This document shows positions 8,125-17,705 of a stretch of 64,000 nt of DNA, piece after piece. Location: the NCBI RefSeq assembly GCF_001636345.1, contig NZ_KV440945.1:367340-431339 (forward strand). The letters are read 5' to 3'. This stretch comes from Cytobacillus gottheilii (GTDB taxonomy: Bacteria; Bacillota; Bacilli; Bacillales; Cytobacillaceae). How positions within the stretch are numbered: the first letter of the stretch is position 1; each line of letters opens with the position of its first letter. The notes under the pieces were generated by a model, which ran no database searches, had not been told where the DNA came from, and was given only the letters and a program-made list of their open reading frames with translations. The position numbers and the translations under genes are program-made.

Positions 8125-9129
8125 ATGCATCATGCCATCATTGAAGAAAGAAGAAATGGAAGTGTTGAAAATGTCCATTTTGGGATTATTGCAGGTGTGA
8201 ACGACAAGAAAGAAACAGTCCGGCAATTTGGAGATATCAAGCAGGATGTTTTCTTTCGATCAGCGGCTAAACCGATTCAAGCACTGCCTTTATTGCTAAC
8301 AGATATCATTGAAAAATATGGAGTAACGGATGAAGAGGCCGCGCTGTTTGGCGCTTCTCAGCGCGGAGAGCATTACCATATTGCAGCACTGGAGTCATTG
8401 CTGAATAAATTGCCTGTTCGTGAAGAAGAACTGCTCTGTCCCCCGTCCTATCCATTAAATAAGGGACCTTATGAGGAAATGCTTCGAGAAGGCAAAGAAA
8501 AACGGCGTCTCTATCATAATTGTGCAGGCAAGCATATCGGCTTTGCCGCTGTCTGCAGGGAATTAGGATATGAGGTAAGCGGCTATTGGAGACAGGAGCA
8601 CCCGCTGCAGAAGCAAATCAATGACATTTTTTCTGAGCTGTCAGAAATTCCTCTTGACCTAATCAAGGCAGGGACGGATGGCTGTGGTGTTCCTGTATTG
8701 GCAATCCCTCTGGAAAATATGGCTTTAACTTACTTAAAACTGGCATGTCCAGATATGATTAAAGATTCCGCATTAAGATCAGCTGTTCAAAAGCTTGGAG
8801 CAATCATGAACAAGGAGCCAAATATCATTGCTTCACATCATTTTATTTGCTCTATTCTGCTTCGGGACGATAATATCTTTGCTAAAGGGGGAGCACAGGG
8901 TGTATACTGCTTTGGGTTAAGAAAAGAGCGCCTTGGCTTTGCTTTAAAGGTGATCAATGGATCCGAAGAAGTGTGGCCAAATATTGTTGCTTCTATCTTA
9001 GAGCAGATTGACTATAGCAATAAAGAAACCATTCGGAATTTAAGGGCACTTAAGCCCAATTCAGTGAAAAATGATTCAGGCCATGAAGTAGGCACGATCC
9101 ATGAAGTTTTTCAATTAAAGGAGTTATAA
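8125..9129 (+). CDS. Asparaginase (L-asparaginase II family, PF06089 type)
   Basis: A 334-residue protein of the thermolabile L-asparaginase family found in rhizobia and firmicutes, expected to hydrolyse asparagine or a related amide in the cytoplasm. Family motifs are seen: FFRSAAKPIQALPLL near the N terminus, ASQRGEHYH, HNCAGKHIGFAAVC and GTDGCGVP. The frame is open from an ATG at 8050, but 8125 is preferred because GGGGA at 8114-8118 is correctly placed and because the extra 25 residues are not family-like. It is followed five bases later by cutC, so the two are probably cotranscribed. Confidence 0.87.
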   Translation: MHHAIIEERRNGSVENVHFGIIAGVNDKKETVRQFGDIKQDVFFRSAAKPIQALPLLLTDIIEKYGVTDEEAALFGASQRGEHYHIAALESLLNKLPVREEELLCPPSYPLNKGPYEEMLREGKEKRRLYHNCAGKHIGFAAVCRELGYEVSGYWRQEHPLQKQINDIFSELSEIPLDLIKAGTDGCGVPVLAIPLENMALTYLKLACPDMIKDSALRSAVQKLGAIMNKEPNIIASHHFICSILLRDDNIFAKGGAQGVYCFGLRKERLGFALKVINGSEEVWPNIVASILEQIDYSNKETIRNLRALKPNSVKNDSGHEVGTIHEVFQLKEL

Positions 9130-9134
9130 AACAT

Positions 9135-9830
9135 ATGTTGATAGAAGTCATTGCGGATACGCTAAACGATGCAATACTAGCAGAAAAAGCAAGAGCAGAT
9201 CGAATTGAGTTAATTACAGCTGTTGGAGAAGGCGGGCTTACCCCGAGCTATGGCTTGATTGAGGCGGTTTGCCATGCTGTTTCGATTCCTGTCAGTGTGA
9301 TGATCCGTCCGCATAGCAGGAGTTTTACATACACACAGCAGGATGTAGCAATCATGAAATCAGACATTAAAGCATGCAGAGATATTGGGGCAGCGGGAAT
9401 TGTGATCGGAGCAATAACTGCAGAGAATAAAGTCGATGAAGAGGCTCTTTCTGTTCTGCTGGAAGATACAGAAGGCCTGGATGTTACGTATCATCGTGCT
9501 TTTGATCAAGTAGAGAATCAATTGGAAGCATTAGAAGTGTTAAAGTCTTACAAACAGATATCCCGTATTTTAACATCTGGAGGAGCAGAAAAAGCTCCAC
9601 AGGCAAAAGAACAGCTGCAAGAGCTGATAAATTCCTGTGAAGGCAGCCATTTGACGATTATGCCGGGATCAGGCATAACACCAGAGAATATCGAGGCCTT
9701 TTTACAAGATGTTTCACCTTATGAAATTCATGTTGGCTCAGGTGTACGGAAAAATAGAAGCCTATTGCATGAAATCGATGTGGAACTGCTTCAAACATTT
9801 AAGGAGCTCTGTAAAAGAGCAGGTGCCTAA
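9135..9830 (+). CDS. cutC: Copper homeostasis protein CutC family
   Basis: A 231-residue TIM-barrel protein of the CutC family, historically linked to copper tolerance; the biochemical role remains unclear and in bacteria may not concern copper. It shows the family pattern MLIEVIADTLNDAI at the start, ADRIELITAVGEGGLTPSYG, PVSVMIRPHS, VTYHRAFD and HVGSGVR at the end. It begins five bases after the asparaginase stop, with AAAGGAG within the end of that gene. A terminator follows at 9835-9868. Confidence 0.92.
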   Translation: MLIEVIADTLNDAILAEKARADRIELITAVGEGGLTPSYGLIEAVCHAVSIPVSVMIRPHSRSFTYTQQDVAIMKSDIKACRDIGAAGIVIGAITAENKVDEEALSVLLEDTEGLDVTYHRAFDQVENQLEALEVLKSYKQISRILTSGGAEKAPQAKEQLQELINSCEGSHLTIMPGSGITPENIEAFLQDVSPYEIHVGSGVRKNRSLLHEIDVELLQTFKELCKRAGA

Positions 9831-9834
9831 AAAT

Positions 9835-9868
9835 AAAGGCATAGCGGTATGTTCCGCTATGCCTTTTG
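9835..9868. terminator. Bidirectional terminator
   Basis: AAAGGCATAGCGG and CCGCTATGCCTTT form a strong stem with a short loop and flanking A and T runs, between cutC and the convergent MFS gene. Confidence 0.9.
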
Positions 9869-9899
9869 TTATATTCCTTTAAATCTATTTAGCGCTGTG

Positions 9900-11090
9900 T
9901 TATTTCGCTAAACTCTCAGAGAACTGCTTTTCCTTCCAGATGACGGTAATGAGAAGTCCAACTACGATTACCACACCTGAGAAGAGATAAGGGTAATGAA
10001 TATTCACATCGAATAGAATACCGCCAATAGCTGGACCCACAATATTGCCGAGACTCGTATATGTTGAGTTCATGCCGGCCACAAAGCCCTGCTCCTCTCC
10101 AGCTGCTTTAGACAGGAATGTCGTTAACGCTGGACGCAAGAGATCGAAAGCAAGAAAAACGAAGCATGTGACAGCTAAAACAGCAAAATAGCCTGAGATA
10201 ACGGTTGATAAAAATGCAGAAACAGCACCAACGATCAAGCAAAGCTGAATGAGCTTCTTTTCCCCAAACAGATCAATCAATTTCCCAAACAAAAATAACT
10301 GAAAGATAACACCAAAGATGGAACTGATCGTAATAATACCCGCAATATCTTTTGGTGTGAATCCAAATTTATGATCTGAGAATAAGCTGAAAACTGTTTC
10401 ATAGGCAGATAATCCAAATGCAAGTACAAATACAATTAAAAAGGCAATAAAGTATAATGGCCGAATTGATTTTTTAAGATCATAGAAGAAATTAGATTGT
10501 GCCTGATTGTTTGCTAATTCAGCAAGCTTCTCCTTAGAAAGCGGCTCTTTTAATATAAAGGCCGATAGAATACAAGCTGCAAAAGCAATGCCAGCTGCAA
10601 AAAAGAATGGAAGCCGAACACCATATTCGCCTATAAACCCGCCGATTCCAGGGCCAATAATAAATCCAGTGCTAATAGCCGCAGAGACATATCCCATAGC
10701 CTTAGGACGGTCTTTCAGGGACGTGATGTCTGCTACATATGCAGTAACACCTGGCATTATAAAGGCTGCACTAAACCCTCCTAATATTCTGGATAGATAA
10801 AGGACAGGCACACTTTTGCCTAAACCGAAGATAAGCTCAGATACCCCAAATAAGAAGAGTCCAAGAATAATGATTTTTTTCCGCCCAAACCGGTCGACCC
10901 AGCGCCCGGCGAACGGTGACATCACAAGCTGGGCAACGGCAAACATGGCGACCAGATAGCCCATCGTCGCGCCTGACAAATGCATAATATTCATAAATGA
11001 CGGCATGACAGGAATAATGAGTCCAATCCCTAAAAAAGCAATGAAAACATTACTAAGAAGGATGACTAATACTGCTTTTTGATTTTTCAT
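9900..11090 (-). CDS. MFS multidrug-type efflux transporter
   Basis: A 396-residue, 12-helix drug:proton antiporter of the NorA/Bmr/TetA group. The first loop motif GRWVDRFGRKK and antiporter motif around helix 5 (GFIIGPGIGG) are clear. The ATG at 11090 with AAGAGGTG ahead is chosen; a longer frame from 11129 would overlap the regulator gene. It lies 17 bases after the TetR-type gene and is probably cotranscribed with and controlled by it. The substrates cannot be read from sequence. A relative of the same subfamily lies at 19095-20294. Confidence 0.9.
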   Translation of the reverse strand: MKNQKAVLVILLSNVFIAFLGIGLIIPVMPSFMNIMHLSGATMGYLVAMFAVAQLVMSPFAGRWVDRFGRKKIIILGLFLFGVSELIFGLGKSVPVLYLSRILGGFSAAFIMPGVTAYVADITSLKDRPKAMGYVSAAISTGFIIGPGIGGFIGEYGVRLPFFFAAGIAFAACILSAFILKEPLSKEKLAELANNQAQSNFFYDLKKSIRPLYFIAFLIVFVLAFGLSAYETVFSLFSDHKFGFTPKDIAGIITISSIFGVIFQLFLFGKLIDLFGEKKLIQLCLIVGAVSAFLSTVISGYFAVLAVTCFVFLAFDLLRPALTTFLSKAAGEEQGFVAGMNSTYTSLGNIVGPAIGGILFDVNIHYPYLFSGVVIVVGLLITVIWKEKQFSESLAK

Positions 11091-11107
11091 AATGAACACC
11101 TCTTTTT

Positions 11108-11686
11108 CTACGATGAAATTCCTCTCCAAAAGATGGACCAGGATGCTTCCAGCTTTTTACATAATCTTTTTTCATCATTTACATATACAAGTTCTAGAAG
11201 AATTGAATCGACGACCCCAATAAAGGCGAGAGCAGGTATGGAAGGATCACTATTGTGAATCAGCCCTTTTTCAATCCATTCACTAAATCGTTTTTCAATG
11301 ACCACTTGCATTTGATCTTCCAAGTCCACAACTTCTTCTGTGATGGCTTCAGCCAAGTGTGCGGGCGGAAAAAAGGACATACGCAGCCAAAACTTCAGAT
11401 GCTCATTCTTCTGAAACAGATCAATGACAAGCTGAAGATAACCATATAAAGATTGTTCTGGAGCTTCATCCAATGTTGATTGAAAATAAGTTAACTTTGA
11501 AGAAAGTTCCGTATCCTTTGCATCGCGCAGCACTTGAAGAAACAAATCATCTTTCCCTTTAAAATGTCCATAAATGGATTGCTTCTTAATGCCAACCTCA
11601 TCTGCTATTTGTGAAAGAGAAGCCCCTTCATATCCATGAATGGTAAAAAACTTTAAAGCAGCTTCCTTAATTTCCGTACTTTTCAA
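11108..11686 (-). CDS. TetR/AcrR family transcriptional regulator
   Basis: A one-domain repressor of about 192 residues. The N-terminal helix-turn-helix is plain (AALKFFTIHGYEGASLSQIADEVGIKK followed by QSIYGHFKGKDDLF, here split), and the C-terminal ligand domain is of usual size. A TTG at 11686 preceded by GAGGTGG is the likeliest start; a GTG at 11695 is possible. The gene precedes the MFS exporter, which it probably represses together with itself through the palindrome at 11706-11717. The inducer is unknown. Confidence 0.88.
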   Translation of the reverse strand: MKSTEIKEAALKFFTIHGYEGASLSQIADEVGIKKQSIYGHFKGKDDLFLQVLRDAKDTELSSKLTYFQSTLDEAPEQSLYGYLQLVIDLFQKNEHLKFWLRMSFFPPAHLAEAITEEVVDLEDQMQVVIEKRFSEWIEKGLIHNSDPSIPALAFIGVVDSILLELVYVNDEKRLCKKLEASWSIFWRGISS

Positions 11687-11705
11687 CTCAACCACCTCGA
11701 ATCTA

Positions 11706-11717
11706 ACGAACGTTCGT
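11706..11717. promoter_or_regulatory. Probable TetR-type operator
   Basis: ACGAACGTTCGT is a perfect 12-bp palindrome, extended to CTAACGAACGTTCGTCAG with one mismatch, located about 20-30 bases before the regulator start. This is the form and place of an autoregulatory TetR-family operator. Binding is inferred. Confidence 0.7.
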
Positions 11718-11851
11718 CAGTTATCTTACCAAATACTCTGCAAAGAAGCAAGGTGGTTGGATGTTTTTTTCTGTTCCAGCACATTACCTATAAAGAAGAT
11801 TCTGCTGCTGGAACTCAAAAAGGCAGCAAACCATTAGGAAAATGTAATACA

Positions 11852-11900
11852 AAAAACCAAGCAGTCTATTTCAACTAGTGAAATAGACTGCTTGGTTTTT
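11852..11900. terminator. Strong terminator of the bceAB genes
   Basis: AAAAACCAAGCAGTCTATTTC pairs almost perfectly with GAAATAGACTGCTTGGTTTTT. It ends the minus-strand permease gene, whose stop is at 11904; the stem is symmetric enough to act in both directions. Confidence 0.9.
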
Positions 11901-11903
11901 AAA

Positions 11904-13850
11904 TTAAAGTGCTTCCCGAATGACACGCTTATAATACATTAGAGAAAGCACCCCAAAGATTGAATACAATCCAGTATAAACGACCATAACAATCAGCATT
12001 GGTGTCCACAGATCGTTCCCGAAAAAGAACCAGCCCGATTGCACGGCAAAATAACTATGAGAGAGACCCAGCACAAGCGGAATTCCAAAGCTGAATAATT
12101 GCTTTGCTTGTATACCGCGCAGCAGATCCCATTGCGTAAACCCGAGCTTGCGCAGAATGACATAACTTGGCTTCTCATCTTCACTTTCGTCCATCTGTTT
12201 AAAATAAAGGATACACCCGGAAGTAATCAGGAAGGTTAGTCCTAAGAAGCCGACAATAAACATCGCAAGACCCATCACAAGCTTTTGCGAAGCACTGCTG
12301 TTCATCCTGGACATATTCATGCCCTCAGCATCAGCGAATAGGTCATTAAAAACTTCATTTGCAAGTTCATATTGTGCTTCTTCCTTAATATTCATCCCAA
12401 TATAAGTAGATGTTTCAAGCTGTATTTCAGGATCCAGATCATTCTGAAGCTGTGTAAAAACAGCTTCATCTACAATCGCGGCAGGGAATCCTCCGCCTGA
12501 AAAAAAGTAGGGAACAACCGATTGTTTCTCAAGCCCAATATAGCGCAGATCCATGGAAGAAGATTTTGAAAAAAGAGTAATATTGCCTTCGTCCTCGAAA
12601 TTATAAAATCTGCCTAAAGCATCATTATATCCAGCAAATAATACTTCGTCAGCTTCAGCATCAATTTCTTCCAATGCTTCATCACTGACAATTCCCATTG
12701 AGACATTAGCAGGGTCAAAGTTCATTTCTTCCAAGGCGGAGTCCATAATATCTCCAATATTTAAATTCGCCTGCAAAACTTCAATCTCTTTTTGGCTATA
12801 ATCAATATTTTCTGCATCAAGTTTTGCTGTAAATGCTGCAGCATCTTCTGAATCAGCTAATGTAAACATATCTGGCTGACTGCTGGCTGCACCGTTATCC
12901 ACCGAATAATACGAAATATAACTTAAGCTCAAGAGTCCAATTGCCAGGGCTGATACCGTTGTAATGATCGATAACAGCATCGCATTCGACCTCATGCGAA
13001 ACATGATGGAGGATAGTGAAAGAACTTCATTAATATTTAAGTAACCATTTTTACTTTTCCGTATTAAATTAAAGATAAAGCTGACCGAGCCTTTAAAAAA
13101 CAAATACGTGCCAATAATCACGGATGCCAGTATAAAGATCATCGCCATGAATAAACGATTCATATTGGTAAAATCACCGCTAAATAACTTAGAAGAAACA
13201 TAATAGCCAGTTAAAATTAGGGTGATTCCGACAATTCCAATTAGAATTTCAAATATGGATAGCTTCCGGGCACGAGTCTCTGTAGACGATGTCACCTTAA
13301 ATAGAGATAAGATGCTTTGCCTTTTAATAAACAAATAGTTCATGAGCATGATCAGCAGATAAATAACTGCAAATACAATAGCTGTTTGAAGAAGCGCCTC
13401 TGGTGAAAACCGCAGCTCTGCAAGCATATCAATATCAATAATTTTGAAAAGAATCATCAGTATCAGTTTTGAAAAAGCAAAGCCTGCTCCAATACCGATT
13501 ATGACGGATGCAGAATACAGCAGGAAATTTTCCAAAGTCAAAATCCGAAATATTCTCCCTTTGGTCATCCCGATCAGTTGAAATAATCCAATTTCCTTGC
13601 TTCGTCTTTTGATGAAAAGATTATTTGCATAAATTAAGAAGATGGAAACAATAGCGACAAGCAGAACTGATGCAGCCCGCAGTGCCGCGCCGCCTTTTAT
13701 GGATCCTGTCATTTCATCCATGGAAGGATCGTATTGCAGCGTCACAAAGGAAAAATAGAGAGCCGAGCTAAAAATAAGCGCAAACACATATAAATAATAA
13801 TTTTTTAGGTTTTTCTTTAAGTTGCGAAAAATTAGCTGGTTAAGACTCAT
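11904..13850 (-). CDS. BceB-type ABC transporter permease
   Basis: A 648-residue FtsX-domain permease of the peptide-sensing and peptide-detoxifying class. It has ten predicted membrane segments, with segments 1-4 near the N terminus ([14 protein letters not shown] first) and a large extracellular domain of roughly 200 residues (about 310-520) between segments 7 and 8, the hallmark of BceB, PsdB and YxdM. It overlaps the ATPase gene by 11 bases. With the kinase and regulator upstream it forms a complete antimicrobial-peptide sensing module, where the transporter activates the kinase. The particular peptide (bacitracin, nisin, LL-37 or other) cannot be told. Confidence 0.92.
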   Translation of the reverse strand: MSLNQLIFRNLKKNLKNYYLYVFALIFSSALYFSFVTLQYDPSMDEMTGSIKGGAALRAASVLLVAIVSIFLIYANNLFIKRRSKEIGLFQLIGMTKGRIFRILTLENFLLYSASVIIGIGAGFAFSKLILMILFKIIDIDMLAELRFSPEALLQTAIVFAVIYLLIMLMNYLFIKRQSILSLFKVTSSTETRARKLSIFEILIGIVGITLILTGYYVSSKLFSGDFTNMNRLFMAMIFILASVIIGTYLFFKGSVSFIFNLIRKSKNGYLNINEVLSLSSIMFRMRSNAMLLSIITTVSALAIGLLSLSYISYYSVDNGAASSQPDMFTLADSEDAAAFTAKLDAENIDYSQKEIEVLQANLNIGDIMDSALEEMNFDPANVSMGIVSDEALEEIDAEADEVLFAGYNDALGRFYNFEDEGNITLFSKSSSMDLRYIGLEKQSVVPYFFSGGGFPAAIVDEAVFTQLQNDLDPEIQLETSTYIGMNIKEEAQYELANEVFNDLFADAEGMNMSRMNSSASQKLVMGLAMFIVGFLGLTFLITSGCILYFKQMDESEDEKPSYVILRKLGFTQWDLLRGIQAKQLFSFGIPLVLGLSHSYFAVQSGWFFFGNDLWTPMLIVMVVYTGLYSIFGVLSLMYYKRVIREAL

Positions 13851-14601
13851 GCTGGACGCCTCCTAAAACGGCCTGTGTTTTCATAATATCCTTGAAAAAT
13901 GCCTGCCTGTCCTGCTCACCCTTCGTCAGCTGTGTATAAATCTGCCCATCTTTTATGAAAATAACACGCGAGCTGTAGCTTGCGGCGACAGGATCATGTG
14001 TCACCATCGCAATGGTAGAACCGCGCTTCATATTTAATTCGCTTAATTTATTCAGCAGGTCTGATGCTGATTTCGAATCAAGTGCACCAGTAGGCTCATC
14101 AGCAAAAATAATGCTCGGTTCATGAATAAACGCACGTGCTGCAGAAGTACGCTGCTTTTGCCCGCCTGAGATTTCATTCGGATACTTATGCTCAATCTCA
14201 CGAATGCCAAGCTCCGATGCAAGGGAATGGAAAAGGGAATCAGCCGCTTTTCTTGATACCTTCGCAATCGAGAGCGGAAGCAGGATATTTTCCTTCACCG
14301 TTAAAGTATCGAGCAGGTTATAATCCTGAAAAATAAATCCCAAACTCTTTTTGCGAAATTCAGCAAGCTGTTTTTCCTTTAGAGATGTGATTTCTTTGCC
14401 CTCAATTTTGATGCTTCCAGTACTTACGTGATCAATAGAGGAAAGGACATTCAGCAATGTCGTTTTACCGGATCCGGATGCACCCATAATACTAAGGAAT
14501 TCTCCTTTTCCAATGCTGACATCAATCCCTTTTAAAACCTCTTGTTTGTTAAATTTATTTCCATAGCTTTTATATATTTTTTGAGCCTCTAAAATGACCA
14601 T
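13840..14601 (-). CDS. BceA-type ABC transporter ATP-binding protein
   Basis: A 253-residue ATPase of the LolD/MacB/BceA class that drives the adjacent permease. Walker [10 protein letters not shown] is at 40-48, the signature is SGGQKQR, Walker B is [12 protein letters not shown], and the H-loop is MVTHD. The start has AAGGAAGGAA ahead. A TATAAT (reverse complement of 14638-14643) and a perfect inverted repeat at 14690-14717 upstream indicate its own response-regulator-controlled promoter, apart from the regulator-kinase genes. Confidence 0.93.
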   Translation of the reverse strand: MVILEAQKIYKSYGNKFNKQEVLKGIDVSIGKGEFLSIMGASGSGKTTLLNVLSSIDHVSTGSIKIEGKEITSLKEKQLAEFRKKSLGFIFQDYNLLDTLTVKENILLPLSIAKVSRKAADSLFHSLASELGIREIEHKYPNEISGGQKQRTSAARAFIHEPSIIFADEPTGALDSKSASDLLNKLSELNMKRGSTIAMVTHDPVAASYSSRVIFIKDGQIYTQLTKGEQDRQAFFKDIMKTQAVLGGVQHES

Positions 14602-14689
14602 ATTCGTTCCTTCCTTTCATTCTGTAAATTTGTCTTTATTATAAAATGGGGGAACATTCTTTACCTTCGATCGGACGAACAAATGATAA

Positions 14690-14717
14690 AAGCATGTGAC
14701 ATTCTTGTCACATGCTT
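14690..14717 (-). promoter_or_regulatory. Probable BceR-type operator before bceAB
   Basis: AAGCATGTGACA, four bases, TGTCACATGCTT: a perfect 12-bp inverted repeat. The core TGACA-N4-TGTCA fits the TNACA-N4-TGTNA pattern described for BceR-like regulators. Its centre is about 63 bp upstream of a TATAAT box that lacks a good -35, as expected for an activated promoter. It could in part also end the kinase transcript, but no T run follows on the minus strand. Confidence 0.75.
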
Positions 14718-14735
14718 GAAACGTATATATATAGA

Positions 14736-15746
14736 TTAATGCAATGCTTTCATATCTACAAAATCATTCTTTTTAGGAAAGGTTAAAGTAAGGGTAGTAC
14801 CGCTGCCCATAGCTGATGTTACATCAATATGAATGAGCAGGGAGTCTGCTGCTTTCTTCGCTAAATAGAGGCCCATTCCAGTTGCAGCGCTATTCTGATG
14901 CTGTTCAGTTGATGTGAAGCCTTTATCAAATATACGGGGGAGATCTTTTGCACTTATGCCTTTGCCAAAATCCTGCACTTGAAGGATATGCTGATCACCT
15001 TTTCTTTCGCTTCTTACAATAATATCCCCTTGTTCACTATACTTAATTGCATTAGACAGGATTTGTCTAAGGATAAAGCCAAGCCATTTCGCATCCGTAT
15101 ATACCTCTTCTTCATGCAGATCAATGTGAAAGCCAAGCCCTTTTTGCATGCACCATGCCCGCAATGTTTGGATCTCTTCAAAAACAATCGGTTCTAACTC
15201 TGTTTTCTCGATATATAAATCATTCTGCATAAAAGGCAGCCGTTTCTTATGGAGCTGCTGATCAAGCAGCAAATGAACCCGCAGCCATTCATATGTCATT
15301 TGCTTCTTCATCGTTTCATCATCCAGACGATCAATCATAAGCTTCAAGGCAGTTAACGGCGTTTTCACCTCGTGAATCCATGCTAATAAATCGTCCTTCT
15401 CTTGTTCAAGCAGGATAAAATTTTGAGCTGCCTCTCGCTTTAGCAGAGCCGTCTGCTCTGTGATGGTTTCCTCAACTAGCTTCTCAAATGGACTTTCAGC
15501 TTGAATAATGCCTGTAATATCGAGATTATACTCTCTATCTGCAAGACTTCGGTAAAATTTTGTTTCTTTATGGTAACGAACAGTCAAAAAAATGGCGAAC
15601 AGAAGGAATGACAGCAAATGTATGTACAGCACAGAGCCAACAGGAATACTTGAATCAATAAAGACTATAAAAAGAATCAAAAACTGTGTTGCGAAAAAAA
15701 GAAGGATCCAGCTCAATCTTTCACGTAAATAAGTGCCAATCATCAT
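14736..15746 (-). CDS. BceS-type intramembrane-sensing histidine kinase
   Basis: A 336-residue sensor kinase with two membrane segments (about 11-30 and 37-56) and almost no extracellular loop, so it cannot bind peptide alone and relies on the Bce transporter. The phosphorylated His is in WIHEVKTPLTALK (His125). The ATP-binding domain has N-box NAIKYSEQG, G1 VQDFGKGI and G2 GMGLYLAKK. The start overlaps the regulator stop by four bases. Confidence 0.93.
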   Translation of the reverse strand: MMIGTYLRERLSWILLFFATQFLILFIVFIDSSIPVGSVLYIHLLSFLLFAIFLTVRYHKETKFYRSLADREYNLDITGIIQAESPFEKLVEETITEQTALLKREAAQNFILLEQEKDDLLAWIHEVKTPLTALKLMIDRLDDETMKKQMTYEWLRVHLLLDQQLHKKRLPFMQNDLYIEKTELEPIVFEEIQTLRAWCMQKGLGFHIDLHEEEVYTDAKWLGFILRQILSNAIKYSEQGDIIVRSERKGDQHILQVQDFGKGISAKDLPRIFDKGFTSTEQHQNSAATGMGLYLAKKAADSLLIHIDVTSAMGSGTTLTLTFPKKNDFVDMKALH

Positions 15747-16432
15747 GAAACTTCCTCTTCCAGCGCCACATAGCCTTGTCCGACCTTTGTCTCAATCTGC
15801 TTGCCTAAATCAATTTCATCAAGCTTTTTCCGCAAGCGATTTACATTGACAGTAAGTGTATTGTCGCTGATAAATCGTTTATCGTCCCACAAGCTATTCA
15901 TTAATGAATCTCGTGTAACAATGGAATTTTTCTTCTCAATCAGCAGTTTTAAAATAAAGATCTCATTCTTGGTCAGTTCAATCGTTCCATGTTCATTAGA
16001 AACTGTGTTTTTTTCAAAGTCAACAGCAGCTCCGCACCAGGTTCTAAATTCTGACTGACTTGAACTGTAATTGTAGACGCGTCTTAAAATAGCCTGAATT
16101 TTAGCAATGAGAACCTCAAAGTGAAATGGCTTCTGGACAAAATCATCTGCGCCAAGCTGCATGGACATCACCATATCAGTTGGGTGATCACGGGATGACA
16201 GAAAAATAATCGGTACGTTTGAAACAGCACGAATCACTCTGCACCAGTGAAAACCATCAAATTTAGGGAGCTGTATATCAATGATGACAAGATCAGGCTT
16301 TAATTGTGAAAATTCGGCTAAAACATTGCTGAAATCTTGTACACCATGAACAGTATAAGACCATTGACCAAGCCGTTCTTTTATCTCTGTGTACAAGGAA
16401 GTATCATCCTCAATCAGCAAAATAGAAAACAT
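15743..16432 (-). CDS. BceR-type response regulator (OmpR family)
   Basis: A 229-residue regulator: receiver domain with acidic pocket LIEDD (8-10), phospho-Asp at 52 in IIDIQLP, Lys in the FVQKPFH motif, and a C-terminal winged helix of OmpR type (TLTVNVNRLRKKL). The ATG at 16432 with AAGGAG ahead is preferred over a GTG at 16441 that almost touches the ribosome site. It is the first gene of the regulator-kinase pair and should bind the repeat at 14690-14717. Confidence 0.93.
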   Translation of the reverse strand: MFSILLIEDDTSLYTEIKERLGQWSYTVHGVQDFSNVLAEFSQLKPDLVIIDIQLPKFDGFHWCRVIRAVSNVPIIFLSSRDHPTDMVMSMQLGADDFVQKPFHFEVLIAKIQAILRRVYNYSSSQSEFRTWCGAAVDFEKNTVSNEHGTIELTKNEIFILKLLIEKKNSIVTRDSLMNSLWDDKRFISDNTLTVNVNRLRKKLDEIDLGKQIETKVGQGYVALEEEVS

Positions 16433-16639
16433 GTTACGCACTCTCCTTTATGATGTTTATTCTAAAGGAAAAAGTTTCTAAATGACAAGCAGCAGCTAGG
16501 CAAGCGGGGGAATGATTCGCAATGGAAAAAGCCAGCTGAAATTGAGGCTAAATACTTTCTCTTAGAGAGAATGATTTCTGCGGTCCATGTGAAAAATAAC
16601 TTGGAATGATGAATTGTAAACTTTCATGGAGGGAAAAGG

Positions 16640-17620
16640 ATGTCAAAGCGAACTGCAATCACTTCTTCTGAAATAGGCATACTCTGGATGACATATAAGC
16701 AGAAAACCATGATTACCCGCATTCTGGACTATTTTATTGAGCAAGCTGATGATGAGGAAGCAAAGGAAATAATGACAAGCCTGCAGAGTGAAATTAAGCC
16801 GTATATACAACGGATCGCTGATATTTTCAAAGAAGAAGGAATGGCGGTTCCTCTTGGTTTTACAGAAGCAGATGTGAATAAAGAGGTGCCAAAGTTATAC
16901 GATAATGGCTTTGATATTATGCTTCTTCGCCTCTTAAAACAAATAAGCATGGGCATGCACACCTTAAACTTAACGATGGCGTATCGGGAAGATATTATAA
17001 ACTTATTTAGAGAATTAACGGTCATCACACAGCGGTATTATGAGATTTGTACAGCATATTTATTGCAGCGAGGGCTATTAACGAGGTCTCCTAGTGTACC
17101 AATGCCAGTTAAAGTAGACTTTGTTAAAGACAACAGCTATTTAGGCGGAATCAACCCTCTTGCCACTAAAAGATCTTTAAATACAGTGGAAGTTTCGCAT
17201 ATGTACCATGCAATTGAAGCAAATCTCTTTGGCATGACGCTCATTAAAGGATTTGCACAATGTGCTCATGAGCAAGCGGTGAAGGACTATTTTACAGAAG
17301 GCGGTAAAATAGCCCAGGAAATTATAAAGGACTTAACCCAGCTGCTGACTGCAAGTGATTTAAAGATTCCTGTGCCCCCAGGGGGGAATATTACCAAATC
17401 TATACTGGCTCCTTTTTCAGATAAGCTGATGATGTATTGTGTCAGTCTGTTCTGCAGCTTTTCATTAGGAGGCAATTCACTCGGCACAGCTTTTAGCTTA
17501 AGAAATGATATTGCAGCTACGCTGGCTGGAATCATGAAAGATGTTTTTGAATATGCCCATAAAGGGGCAAAATTGATGATTAAGCATAGCTGGATGGAAG
17601 AACCGCCTCCAACAAATTAA
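16640..17620 (+). CDS. DUF3231 family protein
   Basis: A 326-residue protein that I recognise as DUF3231, common in spore-forming Bacillaceae. It is built of two similar all-helical halves of about 160 residues, each ferritin- or CotF-like in look (first half TSSEIGILWMTYKQKTM, second half TVEVSHMYHAIEANLFGMTL). No catalytic motif or signal peptide is seen. Function is unknown; a sporulation or germination link is only suggested by its distribution. AGGGAAAAGG-type ribosome site precedes the ATG. It stands alone with a terminator after it. Confidence 0.85.
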   Translation: MSKRTAITSSEIGILWMTYKQKTMITRILDYFIEQADDEEAKEIMTSLQSEIKPYIQRIADIFKEEGMAVPLGFTEADVNKEVPKLYDNGFDIMLLRLLKQISMGMHTLNLTMAYREDIINLFRELTVITQRYYEICTAYLLQRGLLTRSPSVPMPVKVDFVKDNSYLGGINPLATKRSLNTVEVSHMYHAIEANLFGMTLIKGFAQCAHEQAVKDYFTEGGKIAQEIIKDLTQLLTASDLKIPVPPGGNITKSILAPFSDKLMMYCVSLFCSFSLGGNSLGTAFSLRNDIAATLAGIMKDVFEYAHKGAKLMIKHSWMEEPPPTN

Positions 17621-17622
17621 CT

Positions 17623-17672
17623 AGCAAAAGGGTTTTCTCAAAGTATTGTGTATGGAGAGCCCTTTTGCTTTT
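17623..17672. terminator. Terminator after the DUF3231 gene
   Basis: AGCAAAAGGG(T)TTTCTC and GAGAGCCCTTTTGCT form a long imperfect stem followed by T-rich sequence, between two convergent genes. Confidence 0.82.
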
Positions 17673-17705
17673 ATCGAGATGCTGTATGGCAGCAGGAAAA
17701 AATTC

